64,000 nt of DNA from Paenibacillus sp. LS1 (GTDB taxonomy: Bacteria; Bacillota; Bacilli; Paenibacillales; Paenibacillaceae), in assembly GCF_026013365.1 (NCBI RefSeq), contig NZ_JAPDOE010000001.1, positions 124,001 to 188,000 of the forward strand, given 5' to 3'. Under the pieces are notes generated by a model. The model saw nothing but the letters and a program-made list of their open reading frames with translations. It made no database searches and had not been told where the DNA came from. Positions 29,154-37,207 of the stretch are shown here, one piece after another; the stretch's first letter is position 1, and every line of letters begins with the position of its first letter. A program made the translations under genes and the position numbers.

Positions 29154-29180
29154 AAAGTCGCGTAAATCGCGGCTTTTTTT
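29154..29180 (+). terminator. Rho-independent terminator
   Basis: AAGTCGCG-TAAAT-CGCGGCTT followed by a T run. Confidence 0.85.
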
Positions 29181-29466
29181 AGTTTAAATTTTAAATACAT
29201 GGTTTAAAGGTAAATGTCACTTTTTATGATTTACCATGTAATTTGGGTTTCGCAAAGCTCACCTGGAGGGTAAGTATAAGAGGACATTTACTGGATGGAA
29301 AAAAACTTACGGAGGAAAATGTTGCAAGTGGCAAGGCAGAGCATTGATTGTTAATATACAGTAAATAATAACAATCTGATGTGCAAAAGTTCGACATAAG
29401 GACTACAGAAATACTTATGAAAAGAAAATAATGAATATTCGGACAACACCGAGACGGGGAGGACAT
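29181..29466 (+). other. Leader region of the amino-acid importer, unexplained
   Basis: Nearly 290 bp with no real gene. TACATGGT (29196-29203) can pair with ACCATGTA (29233-29240), and GGTAAAT (29209-29215) with ATTTACC (29229-29235); the pairings overlap and exclude each other. The segment at about 29250-29350 can encode RGHLLDGKKLTEENVASGKA before a stop, without a start codon. No known riboswitch was recognised. Confidence 0.4.
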
Positions 29467-30912
29467 ATGAAAACAACGAAGATCTCATTTTTTATACTTT
29501 CACTGATGCTGCTCCTGGTGAGCGGTCTAACAGGATGGGTGGGCAACGCCACCGCAGCATCCGATTCCGGTAAGACTTATGTTATCGGAACTGATGTCAC
29601 ATTTGCTCCATTCGAATATGAAGATGAGAATGGTGATTTTGTTGGTATCGATATGGATTTGCTGGATGCTATCGCCAAAGACCAAAATTTTAATTATCAA
29701 ATCAAAGCTCTAGGATTTAACGCAGCTGTACAGGCACTTGAGGCCAATCAGGTCGATGGTGTGATCGCAGGGATGAGTATTACGGATGAGAGAAAAGCAA
29801 AATTTGATTTCTCAGAGCCGTATTATGATTCAGGCGTTGTTATGGGAATTAGTGCCAATAATGATACCATAAAAAGTTACGAAGATCTTCGTGGTAAAAA
29901 GGTCGCTGTAAAAACGGGAACAGAAGGGTACAGCTTTGCTGAGTCCATCGCCTCAAAATATGGCTTTACCGTTGTCCCATTCGATGAATCATATCAAATG
30001 TATGATGATGTAAAGACCGGTAATTCGGTGGCCTGTTTTGAAGATGAACCCGTTCTAAGGTATGGGGTAAAGCAGAATAATGGTTTGAAAATCGTTACCG
30101 CCAAAGAAGACGGGGCTTCCTACGGATTTGCGGTAAGTAAGGGTAAAAATCAGGAACTTCTGGAGATGTTCAATGCTGGTCTTGTGAATATCAAAGCTAA
30201 CGGTGAGTACAAGCGCATTATCGAAGAATATGTTGGAGAGAATGCCCAAGTCGCAAATCTGGGGCGTTGGGAGTTAATACAGAAATCTCTTCCTGCCCTG
30301 TTTAAAGGTCTGGGAAAAACACTTTTATACACGATTGTGTCCCTGTTCTTCGCGTTTATCATCGGTCTGATTTTCGGATTTATGAAGGTGGGACAGAACA
30401 AATTCCTTCGTGGTGTTGCCACCGTATTTGTTGATATCTTCCGGGGTATTCCGCTGATTGTCCTGGCATTCTTTATCTATTTCGGGATTCCACAGGCGAT
30501 GGGCTTCACGATGCCATTGTTCCTGGCAGCCATTCTGACGCTCAGTCTGAATGCAGGGGCGTACGTAACCGAGATTATTCGAGGCGGGATTCAATCGATT
30601 GATCGTGGTCAGATGGAAGCAGCCCGTTCATTGGGCCTTCCTTATCGCAAAGCGATGATAAAGATCGTCATTCCGCAGGCAGTGCGGGTTATGATTCCGT
30701 CCTTCATTAACCAGATGGTTATCACGTTGAAGGATACGTCAATCTTATCTGTCATTGGTCTCGTAGAGTTGACACAGTCGGGTAAAATCGTTATTGCAAG
30801 AACGTTCTCCTCGTTTGACATTTGGTTAACGGTTGCTATTATGTACCTAATTGTTATCATCACATTGACCAAAATTGCTGATTATCTGGAGGTGAAGGTT
30901 CGTCGTGGCTAA
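29467..30912 (+). CDS. Polar amino-acid ABC importer, fused binding protein and permease
   Basis: A 481-aa protein starting at ATG 29467 after GGGGAGGA. Residues 1-32 are a signal peptide ([21 protein letters not shown]), and residues 35-255 a family 3 binding protein ([32 protein letters not shown]). Residues 265-475 are a HisM/GlnP-type permease ([52 protein letters not shown], the EAA loop). With the ATPase that follows, it forms a two-gene importer for glutamine or another polar amino acid. The substrate is not decided by sequence. Fused GlnH-GlnP proteins are known in Firmicutes. Confidence 0.93.
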   Translation: MKTTKISFFILSLMLLLVSGLTGWVGNATAASDSGKTYVIGTDVTFAPFEYEDENGDFVGIDMDLLDAIAKDQNFNYQIKALGFNAAVQALEANQVDGVIAGMSITDERKAKFDFSEPYYDSGVVMGISANNDTIKSYEDLRGKKVAVKTGTEGYSFAESIASKYGFTVVPFDESYQMYDDVKTGNSVACFEDEPVLRYGVKQNNGLKIVTAKEDGASYGFAVSKGKNQELLEMFNAGLVNIKANGEYKRIIEEYVGENAQVANLGRWELIQKSLPALFKGLGKTLLYTIVSLFFAFIIGLIFGFMKVGQNKFLRGVATVFVDIFRGIPLIVLAFFIYFGIPQAMGFTMPLFLAAILTLSLNAGAYVTEIIRGGIQSIDRGQMEAARSLGLPYRKAMIKIVIPQAVRVMIPSFINQMVITLKDTSILSVIGLVELTQSGKIVIARTFSSFDIWLTVAIMYLIVIITLTKIADYLEVKVRRG

Positions 30913-31633
30913 AATTAAAGTTGAAGGTTTGAAGAAAAGTTTCGGCACGAATCAGGTTCTCAAGGGGATTGATGTGGCGGTCAACGAAGGAGAAGTCGTC
31001 TGTGTCATCGGGCCTTCCGGTTCAGGGAAAAGTACTTTCTTGCGCTGCATCAACCAATTAGATGATATTACGGCAGGCCGAGTTATCGTGGATGATCAGG
31101 ATCTGAATGACCCTAAAACGAACCTGAACAAGGCTCGTGAAAATATTGGAATGGTATTTCAACATTTTAACTTGTTTCCTCATTTTAGCGTCTTAAAAAA
31201 TATAATGTTCGCGCCAAGAGAACTCGGGGTTTTAAACGCAGAAGAGGCTCGAAAAACAGGCCTTAGCCTCCTGGATCGTGTCGGATTGTCTGATAAAGCG
31301 GATAGTTTCCCCAGTCAACTCTCCGGTGGACAAAAGCAACGTGTAGCGATCGCTCGTGCACTTGCCATGAATCCGGACGTCATGTTATTTGATGAACCGA
31401 CTTCGGCGCTGGACCCTGAGATGGTAGGAGAAGTTCTTGGTGTTATGAAGGACCTCGCGAGCGAAGGTATGACGATGATGATCGTTACCCATGAGATGGG
31501 TTTTGCCCGTGAAGTAGCTGATCGTGTGATCTTCATGGACGGTGGTTATATTGTCGAGCAGGGCACTCCTGAAGAGATATTTGGAAATCCGAAGAATGAA
31601 CGGACGATCAGCTTTTTGGAGAAGGTACTCTAG
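30905..31633 (+). CDS. Polar amino-acid ABC importer ATP-binding protein
   Basis: A 242-aa ATPase of the GlnQ/HisP group: Walker [11 protein letters not shown]-loop [17 protein letters not shown], signature [15 protein letters not shown], Walker [21 protein letters not shown], and switch His in [12 protein letters not shown]. It starts at GTG 30905 and overlaps the preceding gene by 8 bp, giving coupled translation. It energises the fused binding protein-permease. Confidence 0.95.
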   Translation: MAKIKVEGLKKSFGTNQVLKGIDVAVNEGEVVCVIGPSGSGKSTFLRCINQLDDITAGRVIVDDQDLNDPKTNLNKARENIGMVFQHFNLFPHFSVLKNIMFAPRELGVLNAEEARKTGLSLLDRVGLSDKADSFPSQLSGGQKQRVAIARALAMNPDVMLFDEPTSALDPEMVGEVLGVMKDLASEGMTMMIVTHEMGFAREVADRVIFMDGGYIVEQGTPEEIFGNPKNERTISFLEKVL

Positions 31634-31658
31634 CACTGAATCGAGAATGAACACATTG

Positions 31659-31685
31659 AAAGTCGCTATTTTAGCGGCTTTTTTT
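31659..31685 (+). terminator. Rho-independent terminator
   Basis: AAGTCGCTATTTTAGCGGCTT hairpin with a seven-T tail. It is practically identical to the one at 36068-36094. Confidence 0.9.
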
Positions 31686-31754
31686 GTTATAATTATGAGG
31701 TGATTTAATAGAAAGACCGATCAAACTAAGCCAAGAAAGTGAGGTCTATACTCC

Positions 31755-32129
31755 ATGGAAAACGTGTCACAAGAAGATCAACTGCAATCCATAAAAGCCT
31801 TTCAATCAACGATCCGCAAATCGGAAAATGCCTTAGTGAATATGACTCAGAAAAGGAATAATACAACATTGTTACAGAAACGTCTCCAAGCTTTATACAT
31901 CGGCCTAGCACTGCTGGAAAAGGTATGGCATCAGAAATCTCATTCCTACACTGAGGAAGATATCGCAGAAGCCCGCATTGTCTTGATTGGATTGTTTCCT
32001 TCCCTTGAGAACATGTATGCCAAGTCCAAAGAAGGTAGCCCGCAAAAGACTCTTCTGGAAAGAAGAATTAAAGCATTTCATCTGGCCGTTCAAGCCATGG
32101 ATACATATCTTTTATCGAGTGGTGACTGA
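31755..32129 (+). CDS. Small protein of unknown function
   Basis: A 124-aa protein that I do not recognise. It is highly helical and charged (SIKAFQSTIRKSENALVNMTQKR, RRIKAFHLAVQAMDTYLLSSGD) with no signal peptide, membrane segment or metal motif. It looks like a soluble helical bundle. The RBS is AAGTGAGG and it has its own terminators on both sides. Coding is supported by a clean start, plausible codon use and a full intergenic frame. Confidence 0.7.
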   Translation: MENVSQEDQLQSIKAFQSTIRKSENALVNMTQKRNNTTLLQKRLQALYIGLALLEKVWHQKSHSYTEEDIAEARIVLIGLFPSLENMYAKSKEGSPQKTLLERRIKAFHLAVQAMDTYLLSSGD

Positions 32130-32163
32130 ATGCAGTGCATCTTAACGATGAACTTGAAATGAG

Positions 32164-32206
32164 AGAGAGGTCTGTCTAATGAACGACAGACCTCTCTTTT
32201 TCTTTT
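32164..32206 (+). terminator. Strong terminator
   Basis: AGAGAGGTCTGTC pairs with GACAGACCTCTCT (13 bp, 8-nt loop), followed by TTTTCTTTT. It lies between convergent genes. Confidence 0.92.
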
Positions 32207-32212
32207 GCATGC

Positions 32213-33493
32213 TTAGGAGAACCGATAGAGACGTACACCATGCGCTGGCACAGTCGTAGCTAAGGAATTCTCGCTAAATTCAGCTGCTTCTCCGCTCCAC
32301 ATTTCGGTACCTTTCGTAATGCCGGAGAGGCCGATTTCCTCAATAAACAAATCCGCAGGGAGAGTATTCTCACCTATGTTGAATACAGCGACGTAAGAGG
32401 AGCCATCCGCATGCTGGGCAGTCCACACAATAAGATCTTCTTTGCGTAAGGCTTCTCTGGCTCCGTAACTCTCGCGATGCATTCGCAGAACCTCACGATT
32501 GGTTAACAGGGATAATGTCCAGTCATCGTTATCTCGCAACTCACCACCGAAGATGAGAGGGGAACGGAAGATGCTCCACAGCGACATCATCGTCAACTGC
32601 TCGTCAGGCGTGAACCGAGTCCAGCGATCCGCTCCACCACCATCTACAGAACGGATACCGATATGACCCAAAGGCAACATATCACAGTCTGGCCAGCAGC
32701 CTGCTTGGGGAACGCCCTGCCATGTTCGGCAGCGGTCAAACATATCCAATAACAGCGGCCAAAGGTCCCAGAAATCGTCCGTGACCCGCCACATATTGGC
32801 ATGCTCGGCTAAGAATTCGGAGTATTCTACCGGAGCAGGGCCGGGAGAGAGACTTAGTACCATTGGCCGACCAGAGCGCTCAATCGCTTTGGATATCATT
32901 TCGATCTCAGGCTGATGGGTGTCATAGAGCCTTGAAGCAGCAATATCGTCTACTTTAACCAAGTCAACGCCCCATTGTGCATACAGTTCAAAAAGCGAAT
33001 CGTAATAGGCCTGTGCGCCTTCTTTTGAGCTATCGACACCATACATATCCGTATTCCAGGGACAGATGGAGTTCGGATGAGCGATATCGCGCGCAGTCGC
33101 GGTTGTACCCAGAATCGGAGTAGCCGCATGTGCAGCCTGACGTGGAATACCACGCATGATGTGAATGCCAAATTGCAGACCAAGACTATGAATGTAATCG
33201 GCTAATGGCTTAAATCCCTGTCCATTTGCAGCGGAAGGAAAGCGATTCTCAGCAGGCATAAGCCGTGAATATTCATCCATAATTAGTGGAACGAACGGAC
33301 GATATTGCGAAGAATTGGCCAAAGGCTCGTACCACTGAATATCGACCGTAATATAGCTCCAGCCGAAGTCTTTAAGATGTTCTGCCATGTACTCGGCGTT
33401 GCCACGGATTTCGTCTTCCGTAACGGCTGCACCGTAACAATCCCAGCTGTTCCAGCCAAGCGGTGGAGTTGATGCTGCAAGTGTATGATTCAT
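32213..33493 (-). CDS. Alpha-galactosidase, GH27
   Basis: A 426-aa GH27 enzyme. The N-terminal signature TPPLGWNSWDCYGAAVTEDEI is diagnostic. The nucleophile Asp182 is in DLVKVDDIAASR and the acid/base Asp240 in MWRVTDDFWDLWP. A C-terminal beta-domain (VPAHGVRLYRFS) ends the chain. There is no signal peptide, so it hydrolyses imported alpha-galactosides or related alpha-N-acetylgalactosamine/arabinopyranose substrates inside the cell. AAAGGAG stands upstream. An AraC gene on the same strand 108 bp upstream is the likely regulator. Confidence 0.92.
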   Translation of the reverse strand: MNHTLAASTPPLGWNSWDCYGAAVTEDEIRGNAEYMAEHLKDFGWSYITVDIQWYEPLANSSQYRPFVPLIMDEYSRLMPAENRFPSAANGQGFKPLADYIHSLGLQFGIHIMRGIPRQAAHAATPILGTTATARDIAHPNSICPWNTDMYGVDSSKEGAQAYYDSLFELYAQWGVDLVKVDDIAASRLYDTHQPEIEMISKAIERSGRPMVLSLSPGPAPVEYSEFLAEHANMWRVTDDFWDLWPLLLDMFDRCRTWQGVPQAGCWPDCDMLPLGHIGIRSVDGGGADRWTRFTPDEQLTMMSLWSIFRSPLIFGGELRDNDDWTLSLLTNREVLRMHRESYGAREALRKEDLIVWTAQHADGSSYVAVFNIGENTLPADLFIEEIGLSGITKGTEMWSGEAAEFSENSLATTVPAHGVRLYRFS

Positions 33494-33601
33494 GTTAATG
33501 CTCCTTTATGGATTAATTATTGCTCTCGCTAAATTCATCATAATAAAGGATTTTATTAATATCTACAGTAATGTTGAGTGTGAAATAGCAAAATATTGCG
33601 G

Positions 33602-34483
33602 TTAGTCAAAGAACAATTTACGGTACACAAGGCTTTCTCCGCCACTACGAAATTCGCCTGGCGTAACTCCCGTTATGCTACGAAAGGCTTTGATAAAATA
33701 ACTTCCACTGGAATAGCCGACTTGTTCGGCGATGACTTCAACACTAAGGGTAGTTCCGCGCAGCAGTTCCATCGCTTTCTCAGTGCGTACACGGGTCAGA
33801 TAAGCACCTGGCGTCAAGCCTGTACTGGAGGAAAAGCGACGTATAAAGTGATATTTGGAAAGGGAAACCTGCTCGGCAAGGTGATCGATACTGATCATCT
33901 TGGAGTAATTGTTTTCTATGTATTCAACGGCTATTCGAATGTTCTCAGACCAAATCTCCCTGTTGTGCAATGTTGTTTTCTGTAGTCGGGTCAATTCTGT
34001 CATGAACTGATACACGCTGGATGATGCGATCAGAGGATCAGTAATTCGGCCTGCAGCCGCATCAGTCACGATCATCCGCAACAGTCGGATCGGTGTACAA
34101 TCAGCGGGAAGATAGGGAACTTCTCCCGCTTCACGAAGAAATTTTCGCCAATGGGGCAGAATAAGAGTGGGCCTGAAAAGCAGGAACAGAAACTCCCAAG
34201 GTTCTTTTGATGCTGGATGGTAGTAATAGCGATGTGGCCCTGGAATTTCTGCTAAAAAAGCTTGTCCTGCGGTAACATGATGAATACGATTATTCGACTC
34301 AAATACACCTTCACCCGAAATTGTATATTGGAACAACAGGAGAGGCCCGTCCGAACGCTCGAGTCCATCCCAATGATAAGAAGGATCGGTTATTGAATCA
34401 CAACCAGCCGCAAACAGTACACACAGTTGGAGCTCCTTGTCTTCGGCGAATCGAAACCCATAGGTTCCTCTGGGGATATTCAT
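33602..34483 (-). CDS. AraC-family regulator
   Basis: A 293-aa AraC-type activator. It has an N-terminal cupin-like domain (ESNNRIHHVTAGQAFLAEIPGPHRYYYHPASKEPWEFLFLLFRP) and a C-terminal double HTH (LAEQVSLSKYHFIRRFSSSTGLTPGAYLTRVRTEKAMELLRGTTLSVEVIAEQVGYSSGSYFIKAFRSITGVTPGEFR). It lies upstream of and co-directional with the GH27 gene and probably controls it. AAGGAG is 7 nt before the ATG. The TetR gene lies 27 bp upstream. Confidence 0.9.
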   Translation of the reverse strand: MNIPRGTYGFRFAEDKELQLCVLFAAGCDSITDPSYHWDGLERSDGPLLLFQYTISGEGVFESNNRIHHVTAGQAFLAEIPGPHRYYYHPASKEPWEFLFLLFRPTLILPHWRKFLREAGEVPYLPADCTPIRLLRMIVTDAAAGRITDPLIASSSVYQFMTELTRLQKTTLHNREIWSENIRIAVEYIENNYSKMISIDHLAEQVSLSKYHFIRRFSSSTGLTPGAYLTRVRTEKAMELLRGTTLSVEVIAEQVGYSSGSYFIKAFRSITGVTPGEFRSGGESLVYRKLFFD

Positions 34484-34510
34484 ATCAGTTCTCCTTGTTG
34501 CCCTGAATTT

Positions 34511-35122
34511 TTACTGCGCTCCGCGAATGAATATATCTACTAGCTTTTGGGCCAATGAAAAATTCGAACCATATTTGTGCAGGTTATCTTCCCGATTACC
34601 CATAAGCATCAAAGTCGAGAAGGTTTCTGCCAGGAAAAACGGATCGTCCGTCCGCAGTCTATTTTCATCCATTGCCCGTTGGAAATGGGCGGCTAACACT
34701 TCGTGAATCTGATGCTCCGCGTTGCGTATATCCTGAATTTGAGCATGGTCGAGAAAAGGCTCAGCTTTTCTGAGCATAGTTTCAATCTCCGCATGTGGAT
34801 TGCCCAATCTGGCCTCAGCCAGACGAACAAGCCCCGACTCCAAATTCTCGGCCTGATCAAGCATTTGCGAGGTTAATTGACTCACATTGTGTAGCATCGT
34901 TGTAAAGGCAACCTTAAAAAGCTCTGGTTTGCTGGTGAAATGATAATAAATGGTTGGCTTTGACACGCTACATGTTTTGCCAATTTGCTGAAGCGTGACC
35001 GTTTCGTAGCCATACTCCATGAATAGCTTTGAAGCCGTTTGAATAATAGTTTGCTGAATAGAGATATCTTCGTCGCCATGTTTAGGTCTTCCAGGCAAAC
35101 GTTTGGGTGATTTTTTTGTCAT
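34511..35122 (-). CDS. TetR-family transcriptional regulator
   Basis: A 203-aa TetR-family protein starting at ATG 35122, 8 nt after GGAGGG; the longer frame to 35176 has no site. It has a basic N terminus (KKSPKRLPGRPKHG), an HTH (ETVTLQQIGKTCSVSKPTIYYHFTSKPELF), then a helical ligand domain. It is divergent from an alpha/beta hydrolase with a perfect 26-bp palindrome between the two, so it almost certainly represses both itself and the hydrolase. Confidence 0.9.
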   Translation of the reverse strand: MTKKSPKRLPGRPKHGDEDISIQQTIIQTASKLFMEYGYETVTLQQIGKTCSVSKPTIYYHFTSKPELFKVAFTTMLHNVSQLTSQMLDQAENLESGLVRLAEARLGNPHAEIETMLRKAEPFLDHAQIQDIRNAEHQIHEVLAAHFQRAMDENRLRTDDPFFLAETFSTLMLMGNREDNLHKYGSNFSLAQKLVDIFIRGAQ

Positions 35123-35180
35123 TGGACTTCCCTCCATGAATATTTTATGACAAATAACGATAGTAAGCAAAATCACTTGT

Positions 35181-35206
35181 AATTATACTTACCGGTAAGT
35201 ATAATT
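35181..35206. promoter_or_regulatory. 26-bp perfect palindromic operator
   Basis: AATTATACTTACC followed directly by its exact reverse complement GGTAAGTATAATT. It lies 58 bp before the TetR start and 54 bp before the hydrolase start. The TACTTACCGGTAAGTA core resembles operators of QacR/TetR-type repressors in layout. Confidence 0.85.
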
Positions 35207-35260
35207 TATAAAGAGTTAAAAAAGGCAACACATTATTCTCATGACAAGGTGGTTTTAGGG

Positions 35261-36022
35261 TTGAAGACAGCACAACGTACAAACAAATGGAAAAAGATAA
35301 TTATGTGGACAATCTTGTCCATCGTTATCATCGTGGCCGGAGTTTTCGTATATCTCAATTCAGTTACGTATAGTCCTTCTGAACGAGCTGAAACGGCGAT
35401 GACAAGCGATGCTCAGGTTAATGTCACCAAGATTAAGGACGGTTACCGGTTTGAACCCTTGGGTACAGAGGTAACCGAACCGAATATTATTTTTTATCCG
35501 GGCGGTCTAGTTAAACCTGAAAGTTATTCTCCACTTGCCAGAGAAATGGCAGAGCAGGGTCACCGTGTATACATCGCGAACATGCCGATAAACTTGGCGA
35601 TTTTCGGTCAAAACAAGGCTGATTCCTTTATCGAGGAACATCCTAACGAAGCGTTTGTTATTGGCGGCCATTCATTGGGAGGGTCATTCGCAGCACGGTA
35701 TGCTGCGGAGCACAAGGAGAAATTGGAAGGCGTCTTTTTCTTGGCCTCTTATGCAGACGAAGGGGGTAGCTTGAAGAATACGGACTTGTCTATCTTGCAG
35801 ATTACAGGCTCGGATGACGGAGTGCTTAACTGGGAAGACTGGGAGAACTCCAAAGCAAATCTTCCGGAAGATACGACATATGTGAGTATTGAGGGTGGAA
35901 ATCACGGTCAATTTGGCTCATACGGTATGCAAAAAGGAGATAATCAACCTGCTATTACGGAAGAAAAGCAGTTGGAAGAGGTTGCCGTAGCACTGGAGAA
36001 CTGGATGGATACATTAAATTAA
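35261..36022 (+). CDS. Membrane-anchored alpha/beta hydrolase
   Basis: A 253-aa alpha/beta hydrolase. TTG 35261 is chosen as the start because AAGGTGG (35246-35252) is 8 nt upstream; GTG 35249 overlaps that site. An N-terminal signal-anchor helix (IIMWTILSIVIIVAGVFVYLN) places the domain outside. The nucleophile Ser138 is in IGGHSLGGSFAARYAAEH; Asp in ITGSDDGVLNWEDW and His in GGNHGQFGSYGMQ complete the triad. The substrate is unknown; similar TetR-linked hydrolases are often carboxylesterases. Regulation by the divergent TetR is indicated by the palindrome. Confidence 0.87.
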   Translation: MKTAQRTNKWKKIIMWTILSIVIIVAGVFVYLNSVTYSPSERAETAMTSDAQVNVTKIKDGYRFEPLGTEVTEPNIIFYPGGLVKPESYSPLAREMAEQGHRVYIANMPINLAIFGQNKADSFIEEHPNEAFVIGGHSLGGSFAARYAAEHKEKLEGVFFLASYADEGGSLKNTDLSILQITGSDDGVLNWEDWENSKANLPEDTTYVSIEGGNHGQFGSYGMQKGDNQPAITEEKQLEEVAVALENWMDTLN

Positions 36023-36067
36023 ACTATTATATTAATGTATTGAATGGATAATTATCGTGGTACAATT

Positions 36068-36094
36068 GAAGTCGCTATTTTAGCGGCTTTTTTT
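36068..36094 (+). terminator. Rho-independent terminator
   Basis: AAGTCGCTATTTTAGCGGCTT with a seven-T tail, matching 31659-31685. Confidence 0.9.
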
Positions 36095-36206
36095 GTTGAA
36101 AGAATTGCTTTAATTACTACAAATCGTTAACATTAAAAGCATTGTCATCGAAGTAACAGCAAAACGAAGGGCAGCAAGAGCAAGAACATCAAAAGGAGAA
36201 AAGATT

Positions 36207-36641
36207 ATGTTTTTCAGAAAATTCGCTTACACATTATTGATCATCATCGCCGCATTATTGTTCTCGGGTTGTACTTCACAGTCACTGCTTGATCTCGGGT
36301 CACCTCAAGCTTCGGAGGATATGGGATTTGATGAGGTTGCCGACTATATCTCGGAGCACAATGAACTCCCACCAAATTACATTACCAAGAAAGAGGCCAG
36401 GGATCTGGGATGGGAACCAAGTGAAGGGAACCTGCATGAAGTGGCACCAGGTAAAAGCATCGGCGGCGACGTGTTCGGAAACCGGGAAGGACTACTTCCC
36501 AAGAAAAAAGACCGCATATGGTATGAAGCCGATATAAATTACGCAGGAGGTCGGCGCGGAAGCGATCGAATTCTATACTCGAATGATGGTCTAATCTATC
36601 AGACGACAGATCATTATAAGTCATTTGAACAGTTAAAATAA
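36207..36641 (+). CDS. Barnase-type ribonuclease with lipoprotein signal
   Basis: A 144-aa extracellular guanyl-specific ribonuclease of the barnase/RNase N1 family. The domain spans residues 40-143 and keeps the barnase active-site residues: Lys in YITKKEARDLGW, Arg in GNREGLLP, Glu in WYEADINY, Arg in RRGSDRILYS and His in TTDHYKSF. The signal peptide ends in LLFSGC with Cys22, a lipobox, which classical barnase lacks; the enzyme may therefore stay membrane-bound. The gene is followed 14 bp downstream by the barstar gene. The RBS is AAGGAG. Confidence 0.95.
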   Translation: MFFRKFAYTLLIIIAALLFSGCTSQSLLDLGSPQASEDMGFDEVADYISEHNELPPNYITKKEARDLGWEPSEGNLHEVAPGKSIGGDVFGNREGLLPKKKDRIWYEADINYAGGRRGSDRILYSNDGLIYQTTDHYKSFEQLK

Positions 36642-36655
36642 ACGGAGGGAATGCT

Positions 36656-36931
36656 ATGAGCATCATTCAGATTAACGGAAACGATTTTCACAGCAAGGAA
36701 GAGCTTCATCAAAGTCTTCAAAACCAGCTTGAGTTAGATGAGAGCTATGGAGGCAATTTGGACGCACTATGGGATGTCTTGACTGGGGCTGTAAGCATGC
36801 CACTTACTTTTCAATGGATCGGCTTTGAGAAAAGCAAAGAGATTCTTGGAGATTACGCTGACCAAGTCATGGAATTGTTGCGGGAAGTTGAAGCAGAGAT
36901 CCAAGGATTCACGTTGGAACTATATTATTGA
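36656..36931 (+). CDS. Barstar-family ribonuclease inhibitor
   Basis: A 91-aa cytoplasmic inhibitor. It retains the barnase-binding helix YGGNLDALWDVLTG with the two key Asp residues and Trp, and Glu in LREVEAE. It protects the cell from the ribonuclease encoded just upstream. It is co-transcribed and the RBS is ACGGAGGGA. A terminator follows. Confidence 0.95.
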   Translation: MSIIQINGNDFHSKEELHQSLQNQLELDESYGGNLDALWDVLTGAVSMPLTFQWIGFEKSKEILGDYADQVMELLREVEAEIQGFTLELYY

Positions 36932-36951
36932 AAAGTATTATTGGGATTATG

Positions 36952-36978
36952 AGGCGATGGGCAACCATCGCTTTTTTG
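36952..36978 (+). terminator. Rho-independent terminator
   Basis: GCGATGG-GCAA-CCATCGC followed by six T. Confidence 0.92.
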
Positions 36979-37105
36979 GTTTTCCATAGTTTGACTGAGA
37001 CTCATGTCTAGATCATGCTATTTTCATGGCTTAATAATCAAGGTTGGGGTTAATAGACTTCCTTATACTTTAAGGATGGAATAGGATAGGCAGGATTTTA
37101 ATCGT

Positions 37106-37136
37106 TTGTTAACGCTCGGATATGTAAGCGTATACT
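37106..37136 (+). promoter_or_regulatory. Promoter with overlapping cre site
   Basis: TTGTTA (37106-37111) and TATACT (37131-37136) have a 19-bp spacer. ATGTAAGCGTATACT (37122-37136) fits the cre consensus WTGNAANCGNWNNCW at every position and covers the -10. Confidence 0.6.
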
Positions 37137-37207
37137 ATTCCGAAGTGAAGCATCGTATTGTCTGCATTAGTTAACACGAATAACAACATCTAGGGGGCAG
37201 AGAAATA

